In this document: one piece after another, positions 39,949 to 47,741 of the stretch
How positions within the stretch are numbered: the stretch's first letter is position 1
Layout of the letters: each line of letters opens with the position of its first letter
From: WSZJ01 sp964590435
GTDB lineage: Bacteria > Planctomycetota > MHYJ01 > WSZJ01
Assembly: GCA_964590435.1 (NCBI GenBank)
Contig: CAZPWT010000019.1
Location: 20,327 to 84,326 of the forward strand
Direction: 5' to 3'
Length of the DNA: 64,000 nt
Made by a program: the position numbers and the translations under genes
The notes under the pieces: model-generated
Database searches by the model: none
Told to the model about the DNA's origin: nothing
The model's input: only the letters and a program-made list of their open reading frames with translations

Positions 39949-40174
39949 CGGTAAGCGTGCGTTCCCATAGCCTCTGCTCGGCTCTGTAATCCTTCCAGCC
40001 CTTGCGGTCCTTCTTGAGCTTCCGGAAGGCTTCATCAGAAGCGGCGAGGATCCAATTTCTCCCGAATTCATCGAGAGCCAGCGACAGAAGATCCTGCATG
40101 GACTTCCCGGTCGCCTTCGAGAGAAATCGGAGGGCGACATGGGTGCTGGAACTGATCCGGACTGTGAGGCTCAT
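39929..40174 (-). CDS. Ribbon-helix-helix antitoxin, orphan
   Basis: An 81-residue protein with an N-terminal RHH DNA-binding fold (LTVRISSSTHVALRFLSKAT, then SMQDLLSLALDEF) and a helical tail (DRKGWKDYRAEQRLWERTLT) typical of MazE-like antitoxins that wrap around MazF toxins. The downstream gene, which should be the toxin, is reduced to a short remnant. The antitoxin probably still represses its own promoter but has no partner here. Confidence 0.75.
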   Translation of the reverse strand: MSLTVRISSSTHVALRFLSKATGKSMQDLLSLALDEFGRNWILAASDEAFRKLKKDRKGWKDYRAEQRLWERTLTDGMERA

Positions 40175-40306
40175 GGAACTCTCCTGTTTGTGTCACCGAT
40201 CCGCACACTCATCTGTATACCCCATCCGGGCCGACAATCGTCATGGCCTCCGCCTCGCTGGAACGCGGCACCGAAGCCGAAACCGAAAATGGTAAATTGG
40301 CCTCTG

Positions 40307-40735
40307 ATGAAACCCCGCAGCGCCCTGCTCATCTCCGCCTTCGCGCTGGCCCCGCTTCCCTGCCTCGCCTACGGCGGTTTCCCGCCGGGCGCGACGGACG
40401 GGGAGCTGATGTGGGGGTTGGTGCGCCTGTTCCTCCGGGGGCTTCCGTTCATCACGCTGCCGTGGATCGCGGGCTCGATCCTCGTCGAGCGCACCCAGGG
40501 CCCGCTGCGCGTCGGCATCGTGCTGGCGCTGGTCGCCGGCGTGAACGCCCTCCTGCTCCCCGAGTTCTCGGTCATGGGCTCGTTCGGGTTTTCCCACCTC
40601 GTCATGCCCATCCTCGCGACGGGACATTTCGCATTCATGGGGTACTTCCTGGTGAAGTGTCTCCGCGTCTGGCGCAGGTCGCCGTTGCCCGAGCGACCGA
40701 TTTCGGTCGCGGGACAGGCGCCTGCTGCGCAGTAG
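40307..40735 (+). CDS. Small polytopic membrane protein
   Basis: A 142-residue protein with a signal-like start (MKPRSALLISAFALAPLPCL) and three further hydrophobic helices (about 31-53, 61-80 and 88-112). No family is recognised. ATG 40307 is chosen because it begins the hydrophobic N-terminus. A TAAATT box (40293-40298) lies only 8 nt upstream, so the leader may be very short. Confidence 0.6.
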   Translation: MKPRSALLISAFALAPLPCLAYGGFPPGATDGELMWGLVRLFLRGLPFITLPWIAGSILVERTQGPLRVGIVLALVAGVNALLLPEFSVMGSFGFSHLVMPILATGHFAFMGYFLVKCLRVWRRSPLPERPISVAGQAPAAQ

Positions 40736-40796
40736 CGGCGGCGCTATCCGCGGGCGGTCAATGAAGGGCGCCGTTCGATACACTGCGGAATCGCAT

Positions 40797-41576
40797 ATGT
40801 GTTCATCCTCGCAATCTCTGTCTCTCAAGGGTCGCCGCGCTGCCGTTGGCGCGGTCATCCTGGCTGCATTCGCAGCGTGCGGGAAGCGATCCCCCGGGGA
40901 GACTTCCACCGCACCTAATAGTCCCGTGCGGTACGAGGATGGTCGACTGCGATACCTCACGGCCCTCCGGCCGCTCACGGAGTATGAGCGGGCTCTGACC
41001 GTCAAAGAGGAGGACGCTGCGCTCTCGCAATTGGAGGCGGCCTCGAAGGCGCTGTGCGCGGCACCGGACTGGCCGGCTTCGGTTCGACGGGACACGGCGG
41101 TGGCAGCGATCCTCGCGGCAAATGCGGCGTCCGAGGAGCGGCGCCGCTACTCCGAGCCGGGGGACCTGGAGTTCGAGGAGTTGCGCCCTGGAATTCGGGC
41201 ATGGCAGACGTTGAAGCTCGCGCAGAGCGCATGGGATGTTTGCGTCCTCCTGGAACCGCCAAGACCGTCGGGAACCAAATTCGAGGCGCTCCTGGAGCTG
41301 GCTCGCGATTTTGTATCACTGGGCCTGGCGGGGAATGACCCAAGCGCGGCGCAAAGGAACCGACTTTCCTCGAGCATCAAGTCCCGGCTGGAGGGCACTC
41401 TGGCCCGGCAGAAGGACCTCACGCCGCAAGAGCGGCAACAACTCCACCAAGTGCTGGCCGATATCAACTCATTGCGCGCTTCGGATTCTGCGACGATTCG
41501 AGACTTCACGGACCAGGCGACGGAACTTGCGTTCCCCCCCGGCTCCGGACCTGCCGGCCTGCCTGCGTGGCATTGA
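40797..41576 (+). CDS. Putative lipoprotein, helical
   Basis: A 259-residue product whose N-terminus (RRAAVGAVILAAFAACGKRS) ends in a lipobox-like AFAAC, predicting lipid attachment at about Cys25. The rest is helical and charged, with no recognised domain. The start at ATG 40797 gives a shorter basic region than the upstream ATG at 40761. It is followed by 76 bp containing the operator of the next gene. Confidence 0.6.
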   Translation: MCSSSQSLSLKGRRAAVGAVILAAFAACGKRSPGETSTAPNSPVRYEDGRLRYLTALRPLTEYERALTVKEEDAALSQLEAASKALCAAPDWPASVRRDTAVAAILAANAASEERRRYSEPGDLEFEELRPGIRAWQTLKLAQSAWDVCVLLEPPRPSGTKFEALLELARDFVSLGLAGNDPSAAQRNRLSSSIKSRLEGTLARQKDLTPQERQQLHQVLADINSLRASDSATIRDFTDQATELAFPPGSGPAGLPAWH

Positions 41577-41632
41577 GCCAGGGCTGCGGCGCCGCAGGAC
41601 CCGTCAACTCGCTCTTGCCATCGTATTCATAT

Positions 41633-41660
41633 TGAGTACACTTGTATTTGAAATGAGTAC
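41633..41660 (+). promoter_or_regulatory. Direct-repeat operator overlapping the regulator start
   Basis: TGAGTAC occurs at 41633-41639 and again at 41654-41660, exactly 21 bp apart. The second copy contains the start codon of the nucleotidyltransferase-regulator. Two helical turns of spacing fit a dimer bound to one DNA face. The encoded protein has an N-terminal winged helix and is the obvious candidate autorepressor. Confidence 0.5.
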
Positions 41661-42363
41661 GATCAATCGATCCTTGGAGGACCCCGCCGCCGCCCTCTTC
41701 GGCCTCACCCGCCGCCGCGTGCTCGGATGGCTTCTCACCCATCCCGACGAGGACTTCTACCTCCGCGAAATCGCGCGCCGCAGCGGGGCCTCGCTCGGAG
41801 CGGTGCAGCGGGAAGTCGCCGCCCTGACCCGCGCGGGCATCCTCCGGAGATCGCTCCGCGGAAGGCAGGTCTTCTACCAGGCCGATCGTGGATCGCCCGT
41901 CTTTCCAGAGCTCCAGTCCCTCCTCGTCAAGACCGCCGGCATCCGTGACGTCCTCCGCGAGGCTCTGGCGCCGCTCGCGCCCCGCATCGTCGTGGCAGTC
42001 CTGTTCGGCTCCGCCGTCCGGGGAGAACTGAATCGCGCGAGCGACCTGGACCTTCTCATCGTCGGGGATGTCCCCTTCGCCGACGTCGCTGCCTCGCTGA
42101 TCGCAGCGCAGCAGCGGCTCGGGCGCGACGTGAATCCCACTGTCTATCCCATCCGGGAGTTCCGTGCGAAGATCCGCGACCGGCATCACTTCTTGACGAC
42201 GGTCCTCGCCGGGCCGTGTGTCTTCGTCCTGGGAGGTGCGGGTGAGCTTGAAGGACTGGGAGCGAAACGGGTGGCTGATGCCGCAACCGGCGACTGGATC
42301 CAGAAGCTGAACCCGAGTGTGCTCGTTGACCGGAGACCGCCTCCCTCTCGGAGAAAACCATGA
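41653..42363 (+). CDS. Winged-helix/nucleotidyltransferase fusion regulator
   Basis: A 236-residue protein. Residues about 15-75 form a winged helix (RRVLGWLLTHPDEDFYLREI, then SGASLGAVQREVAALTRAGI). Residues about 110-200 form a minimal nucleotidyltransferase domain with the motif LFGSAVRGELNRASDLDLLI (about 117-136), which keeps the GS and the paired aspartates. Such fusions, often called MNT-type or ArsR-NTase regulators, act as transcription factors with possible AMP- or GMP-transfer activity on a partner. Its stop overlaps the next gene by 4 nt (ATGA), though the partner is a secreted protein rather than a toxin. Confidence 0.78.
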   Translation: MSTINRSLEDPAAALFGLTRRRVLGWLLTHPDEDFYLREIARRSGASLGAVQREVAALTRAGILRRSLRGRQVFYQADRGSPVFPELQSLLVKTAGIRDVLREALAPLAPRIVVAVLFGSAVRGELNRASDLDLLIVGDVPFADVAASLIAAQQRLGRDVNPTVYPIREFRAKIRDRHHFLTTVLAGPCVFVLGGAGELEGLGAKRVADAATGDWIQKLNPSVLVDRRPPPSRRKP

Positions 42364-44051
42364 GACTCGCCGTCCTCATCGCTCTCGCCCTCTCGCTCCC
42401 CTCGCTCCTCCCCGCCCAGTCCCCCGCCCCGCTCTTCGAGGACTGGACCGAGCGCGCCGGCCTGGCGAAGGAAGACTCCCCCTACAGCGTGTATTTCGCC
42501 GACCTCAACAATGACGGCTTCCCCGACGCGATCGTGAACGGCGGGAAGATCTTCATGAACGAGAAGGGCGTGAAGTTCGTGCGCTCCGCGAACGACAAGC
42601 CCTTCGCCCCCGACGAGAAGGCGGACCCGGCGGTGCCGCCGCACGGGCTGGTGCTGGGCGACGCGAACAACGACGGGAACCTGGACCTGTTCGTGACGTT
42701 CAACATCGACCCGCAGGGCGAGGGGTTCAAGGACCACGGGCGGCGGAACGAGCTGTGGCTGGGGGACGGGAAGGGCGGGTTTGCGCTGAAGAAGGACACG
42801 GGGATCTCGACGGAGCCGCAGACGACGTGCACGGGGATGTTTCTCGACTACGACGGGGACGACAAGACGGACCTGTACGTGGGGAACTGGTGGACGCACC
42901 CGTGGAAGTCGCCGGAAGTCCTCATCAGCCCGCTCTACCGCGGCAAGGGCGACGGCACCTTCGAGGACGTGACGAAGGCGGCGGGGATCGAGGGGGACGC
43001 GACGCCGGAGAAGCGCGACTCGCGGCGGCCGATCTTCTGCGCGACGCACACGGACTGGAACAACGACGGCCGGCAGGACCTGCTGGTCGGGACGTACGCC
43101 GGGCGCTGGAACATCCTCTGGAAGAACAACGGCGACGGGACGTTCACGGACGTCGCGAAGGAGACCGGCTTCGACTGCGACACGCGCGGCCGGTGGTTCG
43201 CGTACGGCGGGCCGGACAGCGAGTACTGCAACGTCTTCCTGTTCTCCGCGCCGTCGGCGGACTTCGACTGCGACGGCGACATGGACGTCTTCCAGGCGAC
43301 GATCCGCCACTGGGACTGGCGCGCGGTCGATCCCTCCATGATGCTCCTCAACACCGGCAAGGCCGGCGGCTGGAAATTCGAGCGCGAACCCTTCCGCATC
43401 CCCCGCGCCGCGCCGGCCGTGAACGTCCAGAACACCCAGGAGAACTGGGGCGACCTCCACGCCTCCTGGCTCGACGTCGACAACGACGGCTGGCAGGACC
43501 TCGTCGTCGCCTCTTCCGATTACCCGGACCCGCAGCTCTTCAAGCTCTACCACCAGTCCCCCGACGGAAGCGGCAAGTTCGAGGACTGGACCGCGCACCT
43601 CGGTTTCGAGTGGGTCCAGGCGACCGGGATCTCGTTCGCCGACGTCGACCGCGACGGAGCGACCGACGTCCTCATCTCACGCTGGCACATGCGCTTCGAC
43701 GAAGCGCTCCAGAAGAAGCACCCCGCGGTCTGCGGCCTCTTCCGGAACCTCGCCCCCGCCCGCGCCGGCCACACGTTCTTCAACCTGCGCCTGCAGGGCC
43801 AGGCCACCGGCGCGCGCGTCACCGTCACCACCGGCGACCACCGCCAGATCCGCGAGGTCCAGGGCAGCCTCGGCATCGGCGGCCACCGCGACGACTCCGA
43901 TTGCCGCTTCGGCGCCGGCAAGGCCAAGGTCCTCGACCGCGTCGAGGTCCGCTGGCCGGACAAGGCGAACACGACGCAGGTGTTCGAGAAAGTCGAGGCC
44001 GGGAAGTTCTACACGCTGAAGAAGGGGGGGAAGCTTGAAGCGGCGAAGTGA
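42360..44051 (+). CDS. Secreted FG-GAP/VCBS-repeat protein with ASPIC/UnbV C-terminus
   Basis: A 563-residue secreted protein with a signal peptide (MRLAVLIALALSLPSLLPAQ) and at least six calcium-loop FG-GAP/VCBS repeats (FADLNNDGFPDAIVNGG, LGDANNDGNLDLFVTF, FLDYDGDDKTDLYVGNW, HTDWNNDGRQDLLVGTY, WLDVDNDGWQDLVVASS, FADVDRDGATDVLI). The end has the ASPIC/UnbV pattern (GARVTVTTGDHRQIREVQGS, then VRWPDKANTTQVFE). This is a beta-propeller surface protein common in Planctomycetota and Acidobacteriota. It overlaps the upstream regulator by 4 nt. Confidence 0.92.
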   Translation: MRLAVLIALALSLPSLLPAQSPAPLFEDWTERAGLAKEDSPYSVYFADLNNDGFPDAIVNGGKIFMNEKGVKFVRSANDKPFAPDEKADPAVPPHGLVLGDANNDGNLDLFVTFNIDPQGEGFKDHGRRNELWLGDGKGGFALKKDTGISTEPQTTCTGMFLDYDGDDKTDLYVGNWWTHPWKSPEVLISPLYRGKGDGTFEDVTKAAGIEGDATPEKRDSRRPIFCATHTDWNNDGRQDLLVGTYAGRWNILWKNNGDGTFTDVAKETGFDCDTRGRWFAYGGPDSEYCNVFLFSAPSADFDCDGDMDVFQATIRHWDWRAVDPSMMLLNTGKAGGWKFEREPFRIPRAAPAVNVQNTQENWGDLHASWLDVDNDGWQDLVVASSDYPDPQLFKLYHQSPDGSGKFEDWTAHLGFEWVQATGISFADVDRDGATDVLISRWHMRFDEALQKKHPAVCGLFRNLAPARAGHTFFNLRLQGQATGARVTVTTGDHRQIREVQGSLGIGGHRDDSDCRFGAGKAKVLDRVEVRWPDKANTTQVFEKVEAGKFYTLKKGGKLEAAK

Positions 44052-44066
44052 CCGGGCCGCGCTCCG

Positions 44067-44858
44067 TCAGCGACCTGTGTCCTCGATGGAAAGAATGCCC
44101 GTCTCCCAGTCGATCAGCACGCGGTGCCGCTGGAAGAACGGCTGCCCCACGAGCCCGTCCCCCGGCGGCTCGGCGATGTCGAGGGCGGTAAACTCCTCCG
44201 TCCCGAAGTCGTGCCCGCCGAGCGACAGCGCGCACGGGCCGTTCCCCCGCCCCGGCTTCAGAATCGACCGCGATGCGCCGGTGTCCCAGACCAATTCCAT
44301 CTCGCGCCCGTTCACCGTCGCGTCGGTGACAACTCCGCTCCCCGTCGCCCGGAACGGCACCCGCACCCATCGGTCCGCGTCCACGTCCGGGGGAAGCGCC
44401 GTCCCGGTCGCCAGCACGACGCGCCCGCCCGGGTAGTCCACCAGCACCCGGAACCGCTGCAGCAGCCGCCACCCCACCATCGAAACCGCGGCTTCCCGCC
44501 CCTCCACGTCCCGGAATTCGAACTCGCCGGCGCGGCATGTCCCCAGCACGAACCGCCGGCCCGCGTGCTCTTTCCCGAATGCATCCACCCAGGTCCCCGC
44601 CCCGCCCGTGAACCGCGCCCCCGCCGCTTCGGCCGCCGCGGGCTCGAGCCAGACCGTCGCGCCGGCCCCCAGGTCGAACAGCGCCGCGAGCGGATGGCCG
44701 TTCACCTCGAGGTCCACGTACGGCCGGTCGTTCTCGACGCGGAGTGGAAGGGCGACCCACGAATGGGGCCCTGGGGCGTCGAAGCGAAATGTCTCCGGGG
44801 CGGCACAGGAGGCGAGTACGAGCGACAGAAACGCTGCCGAACGTCGAGGGTGATTCAT
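44067..44858 (-). CDS. Retropepsin-like aspartyl protease lipoprotein
   Basis: A 263-residue protein with a lipobox (SLVLASC, Cys about 17). It contains two aspartyl-protease half-domains: ALFDLGAGATVWLEP (about 52-66) and LVWDTGASRSILKPG (about 181-195). The second has the full DTGAS motif; the first reads DLGAG, so only one half keeps the classic triad. It is anchored in the envelope and may cleave proteins there. The start at ATG 44858, with AGGA 5 nt upstream, is favoured over 44864. Confidence 0.72.
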   Translation of the reverse strand: MNHPRRSAAFLSLVLASCAAPETFRFDAPGPHSWVALPLRVENDRPYVDLEVNGHPLAALFDLGAGATVWLEPAAAEAAGARFTGGAGTWVDAFGKEHAGRRFVLGTCRAGEFEFRDVEGREAAVSMVGWRLLQRFRVLVDYPGGRVVLATGTALPPDVDADRWVRVPFRATGSGVVTDATVNGREMELVWDTGASRSILKPGRGNGPCALSLGGHDFGTEEFTALDIAEPPGDGLVGQPFFQRHRVLIDWETGILSIEDTGR

Positions 44859-44928
44859 CGTCATCCTGGAAATGTGGGTTTGCGAATCAACCCGGTCAGT
44901 GAAGGAGGCTGACAGGGTTGCCGGGTCC

Positions 44929-45285
44929 TCAGTTAATGAACTCAACCGCGAGCACGATGAGAACCAGGAGACCGATGGGGAACGCAATGAGATACAGCGC
45001 CCACAACAGGCAGGTTGCCCGTGTCACAGGCGAGCCTTGGCGGCGGTTTTCAGCGACCCGGAACAGCAAGGCCTCTCGGGCCGCGAGAAACGCGAATCCG
45101 AAGAGCCCCATGGCCATGCCGCCGAGGGCGCCGTAGGCCGGAATCCAATGGTTGTTCTCCATGGCGGGTCGATCCCGAAAGCCGCCGAGAAATCCCAATA
45201 GGCCTGTGATGATCAGAGTCGCCAACAAAGCCCCGCCCCGACGAGGCGCGAGCCGGTTCCAGACCCAATTGACGAAGTACTTCAC
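44929..45285 (-). CDS. Small membrane protein, three transmembrane helices
   Basis: A 118-residue protein with three predicted helices (GALLATLIITGLLGFLGGF, IPAYGALGGMAMGLFGFAFL, and ALYLIAFPIGLLVLIVLAVE). No family is recognised. It lies 71 bp upstream of the retropepsin gene on the same strand and may be co-transcribed. Confidence 0.6.
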   Translation of the reverse strand: MKYFVNWVWNRLAPRRGGALLATLIITGLLGFLGGFRDRPAMENNHWIPAYGALGGMAMGLFGFAFLAAREALLFRVAENRRQGSPVTRATCLLWALYLIAFPIGLLVLIVLAVEFIN

Positions 45286-45387
45286 CCTTCAAGCCCTCGG
45301 ACAGGAATTCGACCTCGCCAATTTGCCCCTGAAGAACACCCTTGGCAATCCTCACAGCCAAGGGTTTCGGCCCTGAGGGGCCCGAGC

Positions 45388-45954
45388 CTAAAACGTCAGC
45401 GGCTTCTTCTCCCGAACCGCCTGCACGAGCCGTCGAGACTCGTCGCCGCCTCCCGCATAGACCAGCTCCGCCAGGCTTGCAAGCCGCTCGACGCGAAGGC
45501 GCGGGTTGCCGGCCACAATGCGGGAGAAGTCAGCGGCGTCCTGCATCTTGTCGGGATGCTCGCGGTAGATTCCGACCATCGCGGCGAACTTGAGCGCCGC
45601 GGCCATCTCGAGGTCCGGGATGCGCGCGGGCTCACCCTCGATCTTCACCCGGATGCTGTTGTCGAAAACCGTCTTGAGCAGGCGGTCCTTCGGCTTCATC
45701 AGGTCGATGACCGATTCGTTCGTCGCGGGATCCAGTAGGCGCGTCACGACCTCGAGGTCGCGCACGACGAGGTCCGGAAACGCGCGGCGCACCGCCCGGA
45801 CCGCGGCGCGGTGACTCTTCGGGGCAATCACGACGTCCACGTCCACCGTGGCCCTGGGCTTCTTCGTCCAGCCGCTGATCGAGTGGGCGCCGGCTAGGAC
45901 AAATTCGACCCCGGCTTCGTTCAGGACGGACAGCACTTCCCGAAGTGGAACCAT
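45388..45954 (-). CDS. AbiEii/DUF6036-type nucleotidyltransferase-like protein
   Basis: A 188-residue protein with a nucleotidyltransferase-like core: VEFVLAGAHSISGWTKKPRA with the paired acids in ATVDVDVVIA, then helices around DLMKPKDRLLKTVF and DLEMAAALKFAAMVGIYREH. Similar domains occur in AbiE-type toxins and in orphan genes. Here there is no AbiEi-like antitoxin next to it. The start at 45954 follows AGGTG by 7 nt. A longer form starting at 46041 lies just downstream of a TAAAAT box (46056-46051) and would be leaderless. Confidence 0.72.
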   Translation of the reverse strand: MVPLREVLSVLNEAGVEFVLAGAHSISGWTKKPRATVDVDVVIAPKSHRAAVRAVRRAFPDLVVRDLEVVTRLLDPATNESVIDLMKPKDRLLKTVFDNSIRVKIEGEPARIPDLEMAAALKFAAMVGIYREHPDKMQDAADFSRIVAGNPRLRVERLASLAELVYAGGGDESRRLVQAVREKKPLTF

Positions 45955-46077
45955 GTGTTTCACCTGCCAGCGGGACAGCCTCGCCGCGGTTTCGATATGC
46001 GACCCATGAGACGCGGTTTCGGCGGGGGAGATTCGCTCCATGACCGAGCGATTTTAGCACGCCCACTCCGCAGCTTG

Positions 46078-46106
46078 TTGCCTCTTCCACGCCCCGCTGC
46101 TAGCCT
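46078..46106 (+). promoter_or_regulatory. Promoter of nuoI
   Basis: TTGCCT (46078-46083) and TAGCCT (46101-46106) are 17 bp apart, 9 nt before the ATG. The -10 box is identical to that of the DUF1858 gene. Confidence 0.6.
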
Positions 46107-46115
46107 TCTCATCCT

Positions 46116-46640
46116 ATGAGTCACGCCCCGGTCCACGAGCCCGTCACGCCTCCCGGCGAGTCGTTCTGGGAGAAGCTCTATCTCCCCGAGATCGCGCGCG
46201 GCCTGGGGCACACCATGAAGCACATGGTGAATTCGCTCTTCGGCAAGTCGTTCACGATCCAGTACCCGGAGCAGAAGCCCGGCCTCAAGCCCGGATACCG
46301 CGGGATCATCCGGCTGAACAAGGACTCGCAGGGGCGCGAGAAGTGCGTCGCGTGTTTCCTGTGCGCGACGGCGTGCCCGGCGGAGTGCATCCGGATCGTG
46401 GCGGAGCCCGCGCCCGGCGAGTGGAAGGACCGCGACAAGCGCCCGGCGACGTTCGAGCTGAACTTCCTGCGCTGCATCAACTGCGGGTTCTGCGAAGAGG
46501 CGTGCCCGTGCCAGGCGATCGAGCTGGTCGAGGAGTATTTCCCGGTCGGCACGACGCGGCAGGAATTCATCTGGGATAAGGAAAAGCTGCTGTCGATTGA
46601 AGGGCGTCGGAGCACGCCGATGGAGCCGGCGAAGAGGTAA
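46116..46640 (+). CDS. nuoI: NADH-quinone oxidoreductase subunit I-like ferredoxin
   Basis: A 174-residue protein with two 4Fe-4S binding motifs, CVACFLCATACP (about 77-88) and CINCGFCEEACP (about 117-128), each followed by the tail cysteine-proline of bacterial ferredoxin domains. The N-terminal LARGLGHTMKHM-like helix and YRGIIRLNKDSQGREKC match NuoI of respiratory complex I, which carries electrons to quinone. No other nuo gene is nearby, so the complex is encoded elsewhere or this copy serves another oxidoreductase. Confidence 0.85.
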   Translation: MSHAPVHEPVTPPGESFWEKLYLPEIARGLGHTMKHMVNSLFGKSFTIQYPEQKPGLKPGYRGIIRLNKDSQGREKCVACFLCATACPAECIRIVAEPAPGEWKDRDKRPATFELNFLRCINCGFCEEACPCQAIELVEEYFPVGTTRQEFIWDKEKLLSIEGRRSTPMEPAKR

Positions 46641-46652
46641 CGGCAGGGGCGG

Positions 46653-46675
46653 GTGGCCAGCGGCCAGCGGCCAGG
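46653..46675. repeat. Solitary GGCCAGCGG word-repeat arm
   Basis: GTGGCCAGCGGCCAGCGG and five more bases match the arms of the element at 33804-33972 almost exactly. No inverse partner is found in the next several hundred bases, so this is a half element or remnant just after the nuoI stop. Confidence 0.55.
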
Positions 46676-46731
46676 AACGACGCTTTCAGGGACGGTCGCC
46701 GAGAGCGCGAGCCGTGAATCCGGAGCTTCAG

Positions 46732-47640
46732 ATGCGAAATCTGTGGTGGGTCCTCCTCCTGGCTCTCGGCGCGCCGGGATGCAGCACGCAAGTGGCCGGA
46801 CAAGCCGCATCGGAGGAGGAGATTCGCGAATCTCGCTCCCGGTGGGAAAAATTGGGTGCTGAGGGGCCCATCGAGTTCGAGATGATGCGCGTCTGGGAGC
46901 GACAGCCTCCCGTGGTCGGCGGCTGCGAAGAGTGGGCCATACGTTACTCCCCAGGTCGCAAGTTCGCCGTCGTGTACATGCTCTATGAACTCGATCACGT
47001 CCCCGGACCGACGACGCTGACCTACTTCCGGATCGTTGAAGGAAGGCCCATCTTCGTCCGCCACGACGTCGTTCCCGGGATGGCCTACTATGCCGTCGGG
47101 GACGATGGCACCTGCGTCACGGTGGACTCGGACTACTCCATGATGTGGTGGCACATCCGGGCGCTCGACGGCGCGAGTGCCTGGGGCACCCTGCTTCAAC
47201 TGGAAATGGACCTGAAGGCGCAACCGGATGGGACGTTCATCATCTCGTCGGCGTTCGGTGAATACCGCCTTTCCATGGCCGACGGCAAGGCGTCGATCAC
47301 GACCATTGACTTCCACGTCGGTGAGAAGTTCTACCGCAACACGTACTGCGAACCCATGGCGCTTCTGCCGGTCGGCATCTCACCCGTGGTCGCGCTGGAC
47401 TTCGCCCGGTCACTGGAGGCTCTCGCCGCGAAGGCGGAGGATGTCCTTGCTGCACACCCGACGGACGCCGGCGCTCTCTATGTCCGGAAGTTCGCAAAGG
47501 AAGCGATCCCGATACTCAGGGACTCGGCCATGCCGTACACGAAGTCGCGACCGATAGAACTCCCCGAAGTGCAGGCTTTCGTGGAGACGATTCTTGAGGA
47601 TCCGCACCCGAATCCGCCGCCGGACGAGCAGGCGAAGTAG
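46732..47640 (+). CDS. Putative lipoprotein of unknown function
   Basis: A 302-residue protein with a lipoprotein signal (LWWVLLLALGAPGC, Cys about 15). The mature part is mixed alpha/beta, with aromatic-rich strands (MMWWHIRALDGAS) and a Pro-rich end (DPHPNPPPDE). No family is recognised. GGAG lies 6 nt before ATG 46732; a GTG at 46713 is possible but less well supported. Confidence 0.65.
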   Translation: MRNLWWVLLLALGAPGCSTQVAGQAASEEEIRESRSRWEKLGAEGPIEFEMMRVWERQPPVVGGCEEWAIRYSPGRKFAVVYMLYELDHVPGPTTLTYFRIVEGRPIFVRHDVVPGMAYYAVGDDGTCVTVDSDYSMMWWHIRALDGASAWGTLLQLEMDLKAQPDGTFIISSAFGEYRLSMADGKASITTIDFHVGEKFYRNTYCEPMALLPVGISPVVALDFARSLEALAAKAEDVLAAHPTDAGALYVRKFAKEAIPILRDSAMPYTKSRPIELPEVQAFVETILEDPHPNPPPDEQAK

Positions 47641-47741
47641 ACGCGGCAACACAGGATGCCCGGATCGCGTTGACCCCCAACTCAGATTCACCAGACTGGA
47701 TCGACCGAGGACGGTGAGGCGGCTTTCGAAGAGAGCCCTGG

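Noticed and set aside
45388..45954. AbiE-type toxin-antitoxin system
   Set aside because: No AbiEi-like partner gene lies next to the nucleotidyltransferase, so I only call the domain.
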